Part shown: positions 11,049 through 21,727 of the stretch, one piece after another | Layout of the letters: each line of letters opens with the position of its first letter | Position numbering within the stretch: the first letter of the stretch is position 1 | Source: Glebionis coronaria | Taxonomy: Eukaryota > Streptophyta > Magnoliopsida > Asterales > Asteraceae | Length of the DNA: 64,000 nucleotides | NCBI GenBank assembly: GCA_025667525.1 | Contig: CM046877.1 | Span: 264,155,706-264,219,705 of the forward strand | Direction of reading: 5' to 3' | Position numbers and translations under genes: made by a program | The notes under the pieces: generated by a model | What the model was told of the DNA's origin: nothing | The model's database searches: none | Seen by the model: the letters and a program-made list of their open reading frames with translations, nothing else

Positions 11049-12185
11049 TCCTAGTCTCTAGTGGTAGTGAACACACGACCAGAAGTAGGAGGTGGTTTTG
11101 AGTCGGCATGTCCAGAGGTGCCTTTTATCTTACCCTGGCGACAGTCCTTCTGCTGATGGCCTTGTTGGCCACACTTGAAACAACCACCAGTACCTCGGTG
11201 GCAAACACCAAAATGTCTGCGCAAACAAGTAGGACATATAGGGTACATGAATTCCCAGTAGGCGTCCTAACCAGTTGAGAGCCTGTTTTAGGATCTCATG
11301 CATGAGACGTGTTCGTGGAACCTAAGCATGATTGCATAGAAGGTTTGAGTATGACCTTGTGTAGCAAGACGGTTAGGCTGTAAACCTCGGCGGTCATGGT
11401 CCCTTCCGTTGCCATTGTTCCTGAATATGAGCGCTAGAGTGTCAGAATAGTGAAATATACACAGCTTAATAATGATGATGGTAGAGGTAGGGACCTGTTG
11501 TTGTTGGCATCATTACGGTAATTGTCATTACCGTCGCGCCTATCGGAAGCAGAACGGTCATTGGACTGACCGTTTCCCTTGGATGACTGCTGCTGAGTTG
11601 CCGGAGGCTTCCGGTCCTCAGTCTTTTGTCTGAAATGAAATTTGTACAAAGGATGATGTAAAATGAACATACTGAAAGGTTTCACTGGTTTACAAATGGT
11701 GATTGAAGATACCTCTTGGCTGAGTTGTCATCACTAAACTCCTCTTGTTCCTGAAGCTTCTCAAGTTTTCGATCTGCATCGGCCACCTGTGCAACCGTGT
11801 TGAAGGTAGTACTTGCCAAATTATTAGGGACCGATGTACAAAGAGCCCATCGAAATTGGTATGGTTGCTCTTCGGCAGTACGTGATGTTGTGCCAATAGA
11901 GCCGGTCAGACGAAGAAAACGTTGCATGAACTCGTTGTTGTTCTCCCCAACTCTCTGCCTAATTCCGTAGTATTACCTTATCAGCTCATAAGTCTCAGTC
12001 TTGGGGAAGTACGGTGGTGGTGAAGGATTGTTATTGTTTTGAGGAAAAGGGTCAACCTGGACACCCTGAACTTGAATTTGAACATCACTTCCATCCATGA
12101 CTTTATTGCGAAGTTGGTGAAGGATGGCTTGTGAAACTTCATTGACAGCTGCAGCCAAATTTGAAGTATTGTGTGGGTTTACCAT
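11049..12185 (-). pseudogene. Element B gag with nucleocapsid fingers; capsid core deleted
   Basis: ATG at 12183-12185 (MVNPHNTSN) opens a short frame that runs through YFPKTETYELIR into a stop. Compared with E, roughly 115 residues of the capsid core (the part with LERFNKLRP) are absent. Downstream, FMQRFLRL and [10 protein letters not shown] are kept. Intron 1 is conserved in place and length (11630-11712, 83 bp, GT and AG intact). Fingers CPTCLRRHFGVC and CFKCGQQGHQQKDC are intact at about 11150-11235. Confidence 0.82.
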
Positions 12186-12639
12186 CTGACAGTTTAAAAC
12201 AACAAAATGAAAAATAAATGATAAGTCTGAAATAAGATGAACAAAAATGCATGAACAATGTATAAATCAATGAAGCAGTTTATAATGCATGAAACAATGG
12301 TAAATGCATGATGCAGTTTATAAAACTTTTATATGAACGGGAGTGAACGCCTATGGTCAGTTCACCCAAAACAAAAGACATGGCACGAGGACGCCTATGG
12401 GTCGATCCCAGAGTTAAAAGTTTCGATAAAAGCACATGCGACTAAATAGGGCCAGTCTTGTACCAACCATTACTTAGTCATAAACCTGCTACAATGATAT
12501 GAATGCATGAAATTAAAATGAAAATGGATGAATGCATGAAAACCAACTATCAGTTCTAGGAAGACACTGGTGACTACCCGTAAGTCATATGTCATGTTTT
12601 ACAGAGCTACAGGTCGAAACCAGGCTCTGATACCATAAT
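12186..12639 (-). other. Element B leader and primer-binding site
   Basis: The PBS reads TGGTATCAGAGCC in sense, at about 12623-12635, four bases inside the LTR end. The leader keeps the two-hairpin block at about 12340-12405; the first hairpin arm differs from A and E but can still pair through G-U. The DNA between these landmarks is A-rich and non-coding. Confidence 0.8.
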
Positions 12640-15270
12640 TGTAACACCCCATTTATTAAGATGGAATGCTATAGTAAATTATGAAGTGTCATCAAAGCAT
12701 GCAAGGTAAATGTCTAAACACTCATGACCATAATAGAAATACCGGAATCAAACATCGGTAGTCTAGTAACTCACACACAAGCAATATTAAGTACTGTAAA
12801 TGAAAGGACTAAACAATGTCGAAATGAATTAAAGTATGAAAAGTAGTAATAAATGCATAAGCTAAAAAAGGCTGGATATCTTCCAATCTGTATGCACATA
12901 CTCTAGAGTTCCTACTTGCGACCTTGGGTACCTACCATTTAGGAACATGGAAACATAGACGGCTGAGCATAACGCTCAGTGCACGGATATACAATAAAGC
13001 ATGGAAGACATAGAATATGAAAGCATATAAAGAGCATAAAGCATGAATAGCAGCAGAAATGAATAAGTCCTGGGAAAAACCTAGATGTATGTCATGTTTA
13101 CTAGTTTTAGTTCTGAAAACATAGCTTATGTTACTTATGAAAATCTGTATTAGTTTAATATACCAAAAGCCAATATAGGTCATGAGGTCAACAACGTGCA
13201 TGAATACTTGGAGGGGTGACATCGTCATGCAAATTAGAGGGGATGCCTCTAATTAATTAGTAATGGGTGGGAGGGATCAGCTCCTTGTGAAGGATGAAAG
13301 GCACACACCACATTCACCATGAAATCATGACTGAAACATGTAACTAGGATGCATCCATATGCCCCACATGATAACATAATAAATATAATGGCCAAATATC
13401 TGAAAGGGACGTCACGAGCTATCACTCCGCCGTCGTGAAGTCATAACACTAGTGCCTCTAGTGTTATTGTTACGGTACCTCCATAACTAGGTGGAACTGG
13501 TCATGCATGTATATGGCTAAGGTAACTAATAAAACGTAATTATTTAATCTGTAACTACTGGGGAAAACAGTTGGCTGCATACGGGAAATCCTAATGAAGG
13601 AAGAGATTGTCCTTACTGAAGGACGGGAAATCCGTACCTTATGTCTAGTAGAAGCTAATGAAAACGATGAAGACAACTTCGCCTTGACGGATAATACTAC
13701 ATAAGAAATATGGACATGCATGAGTTGTCTGAATTACATGTGTTTTACTGGTTTTGTGTGTTATTAACTTATTATATGTATTCTGTCATGTTTTACTGTT
13801 TACTGTGTATTCTGTAGTTATTCCGATGTTCTGTTGTATATTATTCAAGCAATAGTGTATTATAATACTTTTATTGTAATACTAAGTAAATTTCTAAAAA
13901 TAGTAGGTTTCCATAAATAGTAAGTTTCCATAATTAGAAATAAGCTGGATCATAAATAATAAGTAAAGTTTAAATAGTATAATACAAGTCATGGTTATAG
14001 CTTAATAATTAAATAACTGGTTAATTAATTAAAATATACGTTATATGGAATTTAATTAAAAATACATGTTTTAATTAAATTAAGCTAAGTGAAAATACTT
14101 TAGGTTATACATGTAATATTATTTCTAATATTAACCTAAGTCACGAATTTAATTAAATTAAAAAGTCTAGTAATTAATTTAATTAAACCTTTTTTCTCAT
14201 TTTAATAATTAACCCGAGACCCGAACCCGAGTTTTAAAAATTAACCCGAGCCCGAACTCGAGTCACATATAAGCCGAGCCATAAGCCGACACAACCAGCC
14301 CTACCAGTGGCTAGACCGGCTAGCTGGTTGCCACTGGTGGTACTAGGTTCCCACTGTCGAGCCATGGTAGCCCGGTTCACAGCCGGTTCCCAACGGTTGT
14401 GACCGGTTCCCACTGTTTCATGTTGTTCGGTTCCCACTGTTAGCCAAAAAGCCCCACTGAGACCCTATAGGTCTCGGTTGGCACTCGGTCCGAACCAAAA
14501 CCCCACCCCCGACCTACGGTCGGGGTTTTCTTGTGTCGTCCGAGCCAAGACCAACCAAGCCGAGAACCCTTGTGGTCTCGGTGGTGGTGATGGACGCAAG
14601 CCGAGAGCCCTTTGGCTCTCGGTGGTGCCTCGGCCGAACCACAAACACAACGTAACACCCCTTCTTCCATGTTTAATTAATCCCTATGTTTTATTTACCT
14701 GTTTTTAAGATTAATTAAATAAGAACATGAATTCAAGAAGAATTAAAAGAAAAAGAAAAGGTTTTTTATTTACCGAACACGTGTAGGAAAAAAGTTATGA
14801 GATCACGATCACGTACACACAATAATTAAATAGCAAATTCATTCGGTTTGTTTCTTGTTCTTGATGTGGCTGGCGGCAATAGAGCAAAAGGAGGCAAGGG
14901 AGAACTTTTTCTGTAAACTTAAATTATGATTAAGTTTTCCCTATGTTTTGTTTATTGTGGATTTCAAGTTGGGTCATGGGCCAAAGCCCATCTTTCCTTT
15001 TCCTTCTTGTCTAGCTGCGTCACATAGGGAGCCCACGGGGTAACCCGTTGTTTTCCCCAGATTAATTATTTACGTGTACGTTCATGTTTAATTGTCGTAA
15101 TTTTTATATGTCGTGTACTTAACACATTTATAATATATTTACGTAATTACATGGTGTTAAATATCGTGACACATGGATTATATTATAAATGGAAAGTTTT
15201 AAATTTATCGTATTTTCGAATGTGTACTGTTCATGTGTATTGTTCATGGTAATTTAATGCGGGTTTTACA
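12640..15270 (-). repeat. Element B 5' LTR, 2631 bp
   Basis: Bounded by TGTAAAACCC (sense start 15270) and GGTGTTACA (12640). It shares blocks with the A/E/F LTRs near its sense 3' end (12700-13700) and a ATGGGCCAAAGCCCAT box at 14976-14991. The middle part 14210-14660 is GC-rich, unlike its surroundings, and contains a run of perfect inverted repeats and several GGTTCCCACTG words. No gene is supported; short frames in the GC-rich part overlap the inverted repeats. Confidence 0.85.
14457..14640. repeat. Cluster of perfect inverted repeats in element B LTR
   Basis: Stem pairs seen directly: GAGACC/GGTCTC around 14459-14475, CCCCGACC/GGTCGGGG at about 14507-14525 with a three-base loop, and CCGAGAGCC/GGCTCTCGG at 14601-14622 with a four-base loop. 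Imperfect GAGAACC/GGTCTC lies at about 14562-14580. All fall in under 200 bp in an otherwise AT-rich LTR. Confidence 0.8.
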
Positions 15271-15599
15271 GAAGGTGTACTATTCATCACTTCATTTTGA
15301 TGTGAGAAATATTCTTGTACTTCAGGAGTATCGTAAAAAGATATATTCGGAACACGCACATCTATGGAAGATGGAGTGAACATCGGAATTTCTCTTTCAT
15401 CATCGTCGGAGATCAGAATATAGGTGGAAGTAGACATCCTTGTAGTTTTATAACATAATAACATGAGACATGCTTCTAAAGATATAAAAATCTTACGCTG
15501 GCGCTGCTGATGGCTAGTAGTCTTGATTTTCTATTTTAAAATCTCAGTTATAGTTTAGGAAAACCTTATTCTCTACAACTGCAAGCTCTGATGCTAATC
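15271..15599 (-). pseudogene. Element C leader and start of an ORF, cut by B
   Basis: An ATG at 15435-15437 opens a frame (MSTSTYILISDDDEREIP) that runs until it meets the B LTR at 15270; about 55 codons belong to C. Between it and the LTR end at 15600 there is a PBS-like sequence, TTAGCATCAGAGC, three bases off the initiator-Met match. The acidic N-terminus does not match the Tekay gag start in E, so I cannot assign the protein; by position it would be gag or an extra leading ORF. Confidence 0.5.
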
Positions 15600-16400
15600 T
15601 GTAACACCCTCATTTTTACCTTTACGCATCGGAACATTGACCTGGGGTATTACTTCATAGTATCATAGTAATAATAACAAAAAATGCTAAAAATACATTT
15701 TTATAAAACAAATGTTATTATTTATTTATTTAAATCAGAGTTTAACAAACAACTGTACATACGTTGTACAGACACATGTTTCCCAAAGATCTAGTTTTAT
15801 TGATAGAATGGTAACTTATTCAAGACACCACCCTCCATAGCATGCCAATCTTCATACACCTGAGATATATGCTTAAAGTCAAGACAAAGTTTGAGTGAAT
15901 TTATAGGTTTTAAAACATGATTTGAATACAAGTATGACTCTCAGGCTATAGTGTTATACACCTAGTTTTAAATTCATTGATTCTTATTGCACTAGCTCAT
16001 GACCCACGACTAGACATTATCAGAAAATCCAACAAATTGCCCTTAAGCAGGAAGATTGCTAGACTATCCTGAGTTATGCAAAATAAAATATATCTGTTTA
16101 GCCTAGGAATGGACCATTAGCTGCTAGCAAGTGCGACTTGCCCAGAAAGGAGATGTCAGTCTCCAATAGTACTATTCACGATATTAACGCTCATTAAATG
16201 ATTAGTGGTTCATGATTAAAAAGGGACATGGGATGGAAACAAGTAAACATAATGTCAATAATCATGTAGGCAGCATACAAAAACACTTGTATTCTAGTTT
16301 TGCATATATCCCCCTCACGGGTTTTCAAATTGTTTGTAAGCTTTTAAAATGTGAGGCTATAAACTCACCTTAGCCTATAGAGTCTTTTGATATATCCAAC
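15600..16400 (-). repeat. Element C 5' LTR (sense 3' part), at least 800 bp
   Basis: It begins at 15600 with TGTAACACCC, the reverse of a GGTGTTACA LTR end, next to a PBS-like stretch. The sense start of the LTR is not seen because D2 begins at 16401; CCAAC at 16396-16400 is the possible target duplication of D2. The DNA is AT-rich and contains a TAGTACTATTCA word also seen in Tekay LTR starts. Nothing coding is visible. Confidence 0.6.
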
Positions 16401-16915
16401 TATTGATCCAAAACTTAGATCGATTTAGCTTGTGTAAACAAGATTAAATCAAGTTAAACACGTAGAGAAACTTTGTTGTGTATAAAACAATTTAAGTATA
16501 ATGCGGAATTAATACTTAAACAAGAACACACAAACAATTGTAAAACAAACTTTCACTTGATTGATGATAACAAACTTGCATACAATGAAAGTGTTAAACG
16601 TATGAAAACTTATATGAAACAAAACCTAAAGGTCTTCTTTTATAGACATAAGAAGCCTTGTACAAGAGTCTACGTATCAGCTATTATAGGTAAAGATAAT
16701 TATAGAAAATACATTGTTGATCCTATCTTTACTAGAAACAAACTAGAAACATAATACGCGTAGACCATATCTTTCTATCAGTGCTTGACTTCAACCTATC
16801 AACGCTTGACTTCTTTCTGTCAACGCTTGATCTGTCAACGCTTGTTTTCTTCTTATCAACGCTTGTTTTCTTCTTGTCAGCACTCAAGTGTACTGGCTAC
16901 ATTTTATTCCCAACA
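16401..16915 (-). repeat. Element D2 3' LTR, 515 bp
   Basis: It aligns end to end with 30954-31469. In sense it starts TGTTGGGAATAAAAT and ends GGATCAATA; the D1 copy ends GGATCAACA, so the terminal CA has changed to TA here. It contains about six GTCAACGCTT words at 16775-16880. Size, TGTTGG start and the neighbouring purine tract suggest a Ty1/copia LTR, though no pol is visible to prove it. Confidence 0.8.
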
Positions 16916-16916
16916 A

Positions 16917-16928
16917 TCCTCCCCTAAA
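16917..16928 (-). other. Element D2 polypurine tract
   Basis: In sense TTTAGGGGAGGA lies one base before the LTR start TGTTGGG. The same tract is found at D1 (31471-31482). Confidence 0.75.
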
Positions 16929-16967
16929 CTTGATATCTACTCTAGTAATCAAGTTTCTGAATAAAAA

Positions 16968-18297
16968 TTAAGAACTAGGAGGAATCTTACAAATCTTATC
17001 ATATTGGTAATAAACATGCCTAATCAAATCTTTGGCCACGTCACTTGAATAGTCAATCTCCAGCTGTGTTGTCTTCATCTTGTCCAAAACTTCTTTGGAC
17101 ATGGGTCACTCAGCATCTACAAGAAGATACTCAGCAAACTTTGTAGAGCTCAAATAATATACACCAGTAGCTGAATACAAACGCCATAGAAGTCCGCTGA
17201 TATCATCCTCAAGATCCTTCCAAACAGGATCTTCTTCTTCTGGTGCACACATTCTCTTGAATGTTGACCAAAGCTTTATTACATTGACTAAAGTAGGTGC
17301 TTCAGTCTCGTACTTGGCCATCAACAACCTCCAAAGGTCTGCCAAGTCTTCCCTATCCATACTTGCAAAGAGAGACATAAGAGTAGTAATTGTGTGTACC
17401 TCTTTCCCATATCTGCCAATCATCCAAAACCCACTTGCATCTTCCTCATAGCCAATGATAGGGTTTCTGGCATCAAGAGGTAACACTTGTACCATATCTG
17501 AAGCTTCCATGGGTGAGAGCTTAATGCTCCTTCTAAGAACAGCTTCACTAGGAACCACTTTATTTAGATCTTTAGGAAACTCAAGTGGGACTCCCTTCTT
17601 TAAAGGCCTTGGAACAATCATTGCCTTTTGAATCTCCATCTCTTCTGTAAGTTCTTCTTTCCTTTCATCTGAAAGAAGTCTAAGAGTACTCATTTCCTAC
17701 ACTCTTGCCCAAATGGGATAAGCCTTGTACTCCAATTCTTCAAAGGATAATCCCTGCAATTTCTTGAAGGTCCATCCATTTCTATGACATCTGACTAACA
17801 TGTAGTAAAGCTCCCTTCTATCCCTCTTCAGTAGTGATAAAACACTGCTAGCGTTATGTTTTAGAATTACCTTGCAGTCTCTTTGAACTCTTAGAAGAAT
17901 CTCCAATCCCCAAATTTGGTCTGAAATTGTCAAATCTGGATTCTCCATAATCCTATTCTCCCAAGCATGGTACATCTGAACAACTTCTGGCATATCAAAG
18001 TCTACTTGTAATTTTTACTCTCTAAGCTTCTCTCTTGCCAAGTCATCACCATACTCAAGTCTTTCTGGTTGTTCAATTATCATCACACTTGAATCTGAAC
18101 TCCCTTCATCACTTCCTTCTTGTTCCTCTGAAGTAACAACAAATGGTGATTCACCAACCTTATTCATTTCTTGTTCCACAAGTTGTGCAGCCAACCTTGA
18201 ATCAAACTCTACTTGTGCTGCATCCTTTGGAACTTCTACTTCTACCATGATTCCTTTACCCTTATATAATGGATCAATGATGGGTAAAGATGATGAT
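16968..18297 (-). pseudogene. Element D2 extra 3' ORF, C-terminal half
   Basis: This is the second half of a long ORF lying between the hidden pol region and the 3' LTR, the place of env-like ORFs in some copia elements. It contains DPLYKGKGIMVE, an acidic Ser-rich stretch (EEQEGSDEGSSDSS), LTISDQIWGLEILLR, QVLPLDARNPII and WRLYSATGVYYLSSTKF, and ends ICKIPPSS at the stop 16968. Breaks: stops near 18012-18014 and 17694-17696 and a TGA near 17106 (Trp in the family). The D1 copy has the same order of parts. From memory it resembles long hypothetical proteins of Tanacetum retrotransposons; the function is unknown. Confidence 0.75.
18293..18297. other. Target site duplication of element E, left copy
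   Basis: ATGAT directly precedes the TGTAAAACCC start; the same five bases follow the element at 29603-29607. Removing E and one copy rejoins the D2 reading frame in phase. Confidence 0.95.
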
Positions 18298-18708
18298 TGT
18301 AAAACCCGCATGCTTTTACCATGAATAGTACCCTTAAGATCGTACGTACCAGGTTAAAACTTTCCTATTATAGCATGATTACGATTACATGTTAGGATTT
18401 TACGTATTACGTACGTGTTAAAACACGATAAGTATTTACTACGCACGAACACGTAATAATTATTGGACAATAATTAATCACGAACATGAGATCATGAAAT
18501 CATGACCGTAATTAAATCACAAACTATTATTAATTACGTATATATATATTTATTACGAGCGTAAATAAATATATTAGGTCACGGTAATTATTGAACGAGA
18601 ACACATAAAAAGCGAACACAAATAATCACGAACGAGTAACTAAACATCGAGACACGGAAAACGGTACGGGTACCCCATGTGGGGCCCCTACCCACGGCTA
18701 CAAGGAAG

Positions 18709-18727
18709 AAATGGGCCAAGCCCATTT
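18709..18727. promoter_or_regulatory. Palindromic TGGGCC/AGCCCA box in Tekay U3
   Basis: AAATGGGC and GCCCATTT face each other across CAA. The TGGGCC/GGCCCA core is the plant site II type element that TCP factors bind in many promoters (general knowledge). The box recurs at 108-126 (A), 37441-37463 (F) and, with a changed flank, 14976-14991 (B); copies at 8469-8487 and 27015-27033 have one base altered. Confidence 0.5.
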
Positions 18728-19886
18728 CAATTTTCACTAAAGGGGGTTAAGGGGAAAAACACTACTTATTTTTCTTTACAGAGGATTTTACAGAAAACCT
18801 AAAACTTCTCCTCCTCCTTCTTTTTCTCTTTTGGCCGCCACCTTCAACACACCAAAAAGGGGTGTTTGTTGATCTTTGATCTTGGAATTATTGCTAGTGT
18901 TGGTGTTTGTTCATCGTTCTTTAGATCCACGCATTCGATAAATCCTTTAACCCTTTTTCTTTCGATTTAATCTTTTAAATAATTAAGAACATGTTATGTT
19001 TTTTTATAAAACCTAATTAAATCACAGATCTAACATGAATTTGGGTTTGGAATAAATCAAATGGGTTGTTTAAGGGGTGTTTGTTCTTGGTCGCGCCTAA
19101 ACCGAACCCGAGAGGGTCTCGGTTTAGCCATTTGACCACCATCGAGACCATATGGTCCCGGTTGGTTGGTGTGGGTCCCACGGCAGCATCAAGACAAGGG
19201 TAACCCCGATTTGGTTCGGGGTATGGTGTCGATTTCATGTCCGGTTGATAGTTCTTAGTCAAGATCCGGTTCATGGTGTATGTTTAGATTTTTTATTTTT
19301 ATGATCTTATGTTAAAATTAAATTAATAACATGACATGATTAATTTAATAACATGACTTAGGTTATTTTAATTATTAAAATCATGAAATTATTAACCTAA
19401 GTATTTTTCATGATTTAGACTTATAATTAATTAATTATTTAAAAACCATGGTTATAATTAATTAATTTACATGACTTAGGTTATATTATTAATAAATAAT
19501 AATACATGTTTTAACCTAAGTATTTAACTTTGTTTAATTAAAAACATGTTATACTTTAATTAAATATTTTAACCTATAGTTTATTTTAATTACATGAAAT
19601 AATTATTAAACTATACATTATACCATATGACTTAGAAAATAATCATGAAAACACTTAGGCTTATATACTTAGCTTATTTAACCAGCTTATTTCTAATTAT
19701 GGAAACTTTCTATTTTTAGGAACTTAATTAAATAAGGCAGCTAATCTATTTATGGAAACGTTCTATTTTTAGAAACTTATTTATTTCAGGCAGCTAATCT
19801 ATTTATGGAAACTTATTTAATTAAGGCAGCTAATCTATTTATGGAAACTTTCTATTTTTAGAAACTTATCTATTTTAAGCAGTAAT

Positions 19887-20040
19887 TCTATTTTTGGAAA
19901 CATTCTATTTTTGGAAACTTTCTATTTTTTGGAAACTTTCTAATTTTGGAAACTTTCTATTTTTGGAAACTTTCTATTTTTGGAAACTTTCTATTTTTGG
20001 AAACTTTCTATTTTGGGAAACCTGCTATTTTTGGAAAGTT
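19887..20040 (+). repeat. 17 bp tandem array in E 5' LTR, about 9 units
   Basis: CTATTTTTGGAAACTTT units run head to tail; one unit has six T, one has CTAATTTTGG. It is one unit shorter than the array in the 3' LTR of the same element, so copy number has shifted since insertion. Confidence 0.9.
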
Positions 20041-21278
20041 ACTTATTATTACACAGTAAGTGTAATAATACATGAAATACCAGAAATACTTAGTCAGAGT
20101 AAGCAGAATATAAGATAAACACAGTTTAAGGCTTAAAACAGTAAGTCATGATAAGAACTTATAAAATAATTAAAGACATGACATAAAATCAGTTACGTAT
20201 TAAGTAAGCAGATACTTATTCATGTATGTATTTATGTAGCATTAGTGATACGGAAGTAGGATTCCTCTCAGTTCATCTTCTTCGTTCACTCGACATAAGG
20301 TACAGATTCCCGTCCTTTCAGTATGGACATTCTTTCCTTATTAGGATTCCCCGTATGCAGCCAAATGTTTTCCCGTAGTATAAGTTATGTGTTTGATTTG
20401 CTTCTGTTTAATTTAAGAATACCTATAGCCATATACATGCATGACCAGTTTCACCTAGTTATGGAGGTATCATAACCATAACATTAGTGGCACTGATGTT
20501 ATGACTTCACCACGGCGGAGTGATTGCTCGTGGCGTCCCTTCAGCTTTTGGCCATATTATTATATTTATCATGTGGGGCGTATGGGTGCATCCTAGTTAC
20601 ATGTTTTCAGTCAGGATTTCATGGTGAATGTGGTGTGTGCCTTGCATCCTTCACAAGGAACTGATCCCTCCTACCTAAAAACCAATATATTAAATTAGAG
20701 GCAGCCCCTCTAATTTGCATGATGAGGTCACCCCTCCAAGTATTCATGTACGGTGGATTTTCATGACCTATATTGGCTAATGGTAAAATATGATAAACAG
20801 TTTTTACAAGATAAACATAAGGCGTTTCAAACTATAAAACCAGTTTTATCAAGACTTAATCAGATTACTCGGGACTTAGTTTCTTCCGCTTTTATATGTT
20901 ATATGCTTATCCTATTCATGCCTTATTGTACATCCGTGCACTGAGCGTATTGCTCAGCCGTTTTCCTTTTCTATGTTCCCAAAACAGCAGGTACTCAGGG
21001 ACGCTCGTAGACTATAAGAGTACGTGCATATGGACTGGAAGCTTTCTAGCCTTTCTTTACTTTATGCATTTCCTTTCTTATGATACATTGCTATGGACAT
21101 TGTTTAGTCATTTCCTATACTATGTTTGTGCGTGATGAGCTTTACTTTTGGACTACCGATGTTTGATTCCGGTATTTTCCTTTTATGGTCAAGTAATGTT
21201 TAGACATTTTTCCTTGTATGCTTTGATGACACGCCATAATTGCATGTGACATTTCCATTATCAAAATGAGGTGTTACA

Positions 21279-21727
21279 ATTATGGTATCAGAGACCAAGG
21301 CTTCGACCTGTAGGCTCTCAAATATGACCTGTGATTAGTGGATAGTCACTACGGTCTTCCTAGAACTGACAGTTGTTTTCATGCATTCATCATTTTAAGC
21401 ATACATATATATGTCATTGTCGCAGATTTTTGACTAAGTAATGGTTGGTACAGGACTGGCCCTATTTAGTCGCATGTGTTTTATCGAAACTTTTAAATTT
21501 GGGACCGACCCATAGGCGTCCCCTCGCCATGTCTTTTGTTTTGGGTGAACTGACCATAGGCGTTCACTCTCGAGCATACAAAAGTTTTCATAAAACTGCA
21601 TCATGCATTCATACACAAAATTTTCTCGCATAAAATTTTTCTCTTGAAATTTTGGTATAAATTTTTTTTCATGTATATGTTTTATGTTTTGATCTGTTTA
21701 ATCATATGTTTTATGTTATACTGTCAG
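21279..21727 (+). other. Element E leader with PBS and twin hairpins
   Basis: PBS TGGTATCAGAG at 21283-21293, followed by one extra A compared with F. The twin hairpins lie at 21501-21522 (GGGAC, 12-base loop, GTCCC) and 21545-21567 (GTGAAC, 11-base loop, GTTCAC); the loops share ACC-CATAGGC. This position, after the PBS and before gag, is where many retroelements keep RNA dimer and packaging signals. A T-rich stretch precedes the gag ATG at 21728. Confidence 0.75.

Larger units (their letters stand above)
8897..15270 (-). mobile_element. Element B: diverged Tekay-like retrotransposon, interrupted by A
   Basis: Visible from its integrase zinc domain (left, cut by A) through RNase H, reverse transcriptase, protease and gag to PBS and a 2631 bp 5' LTR at 12640-15270. 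LTR ends are the same as in A and E (TGTAAAACCC and GGTGTTACA), and leader and gag are homologous, but the LTR interior is much changed and lacks the long 17 bp array. All coding parts are decayed. It lies in the leader or early gag of element C; GAAGG at 15271-15275 is the candidate target duplication, the other side being hidden. Confidence 0.85.
18298..21278 (+). repeat. Element E 5' LTR, 2981 bp
   Basis: From TGTAAAACCC to GGTGTTACA. It carries the ACGT-rich U3 part (about 18330-18620), a AAATGGGC-CAA-GCCCATTT palindrome at 18709-18727, the 17 bp array at 19887-20040, and AT-rich blocks of TTAATTAA type at 19300-19600. An antisense frame of 85 codons (19017-19274) and sense frames of 63 and 79 codons (20753-20944, 20896-21135) recur in other LTR copies but lack any domain I know. 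Confidence 0.93.

Noticed and set aside
19887..20040. CRISPR-like direct repeats
   Set aside because: Units are contiguous with no spacers, in a plant LTR; it is a minisatellite.
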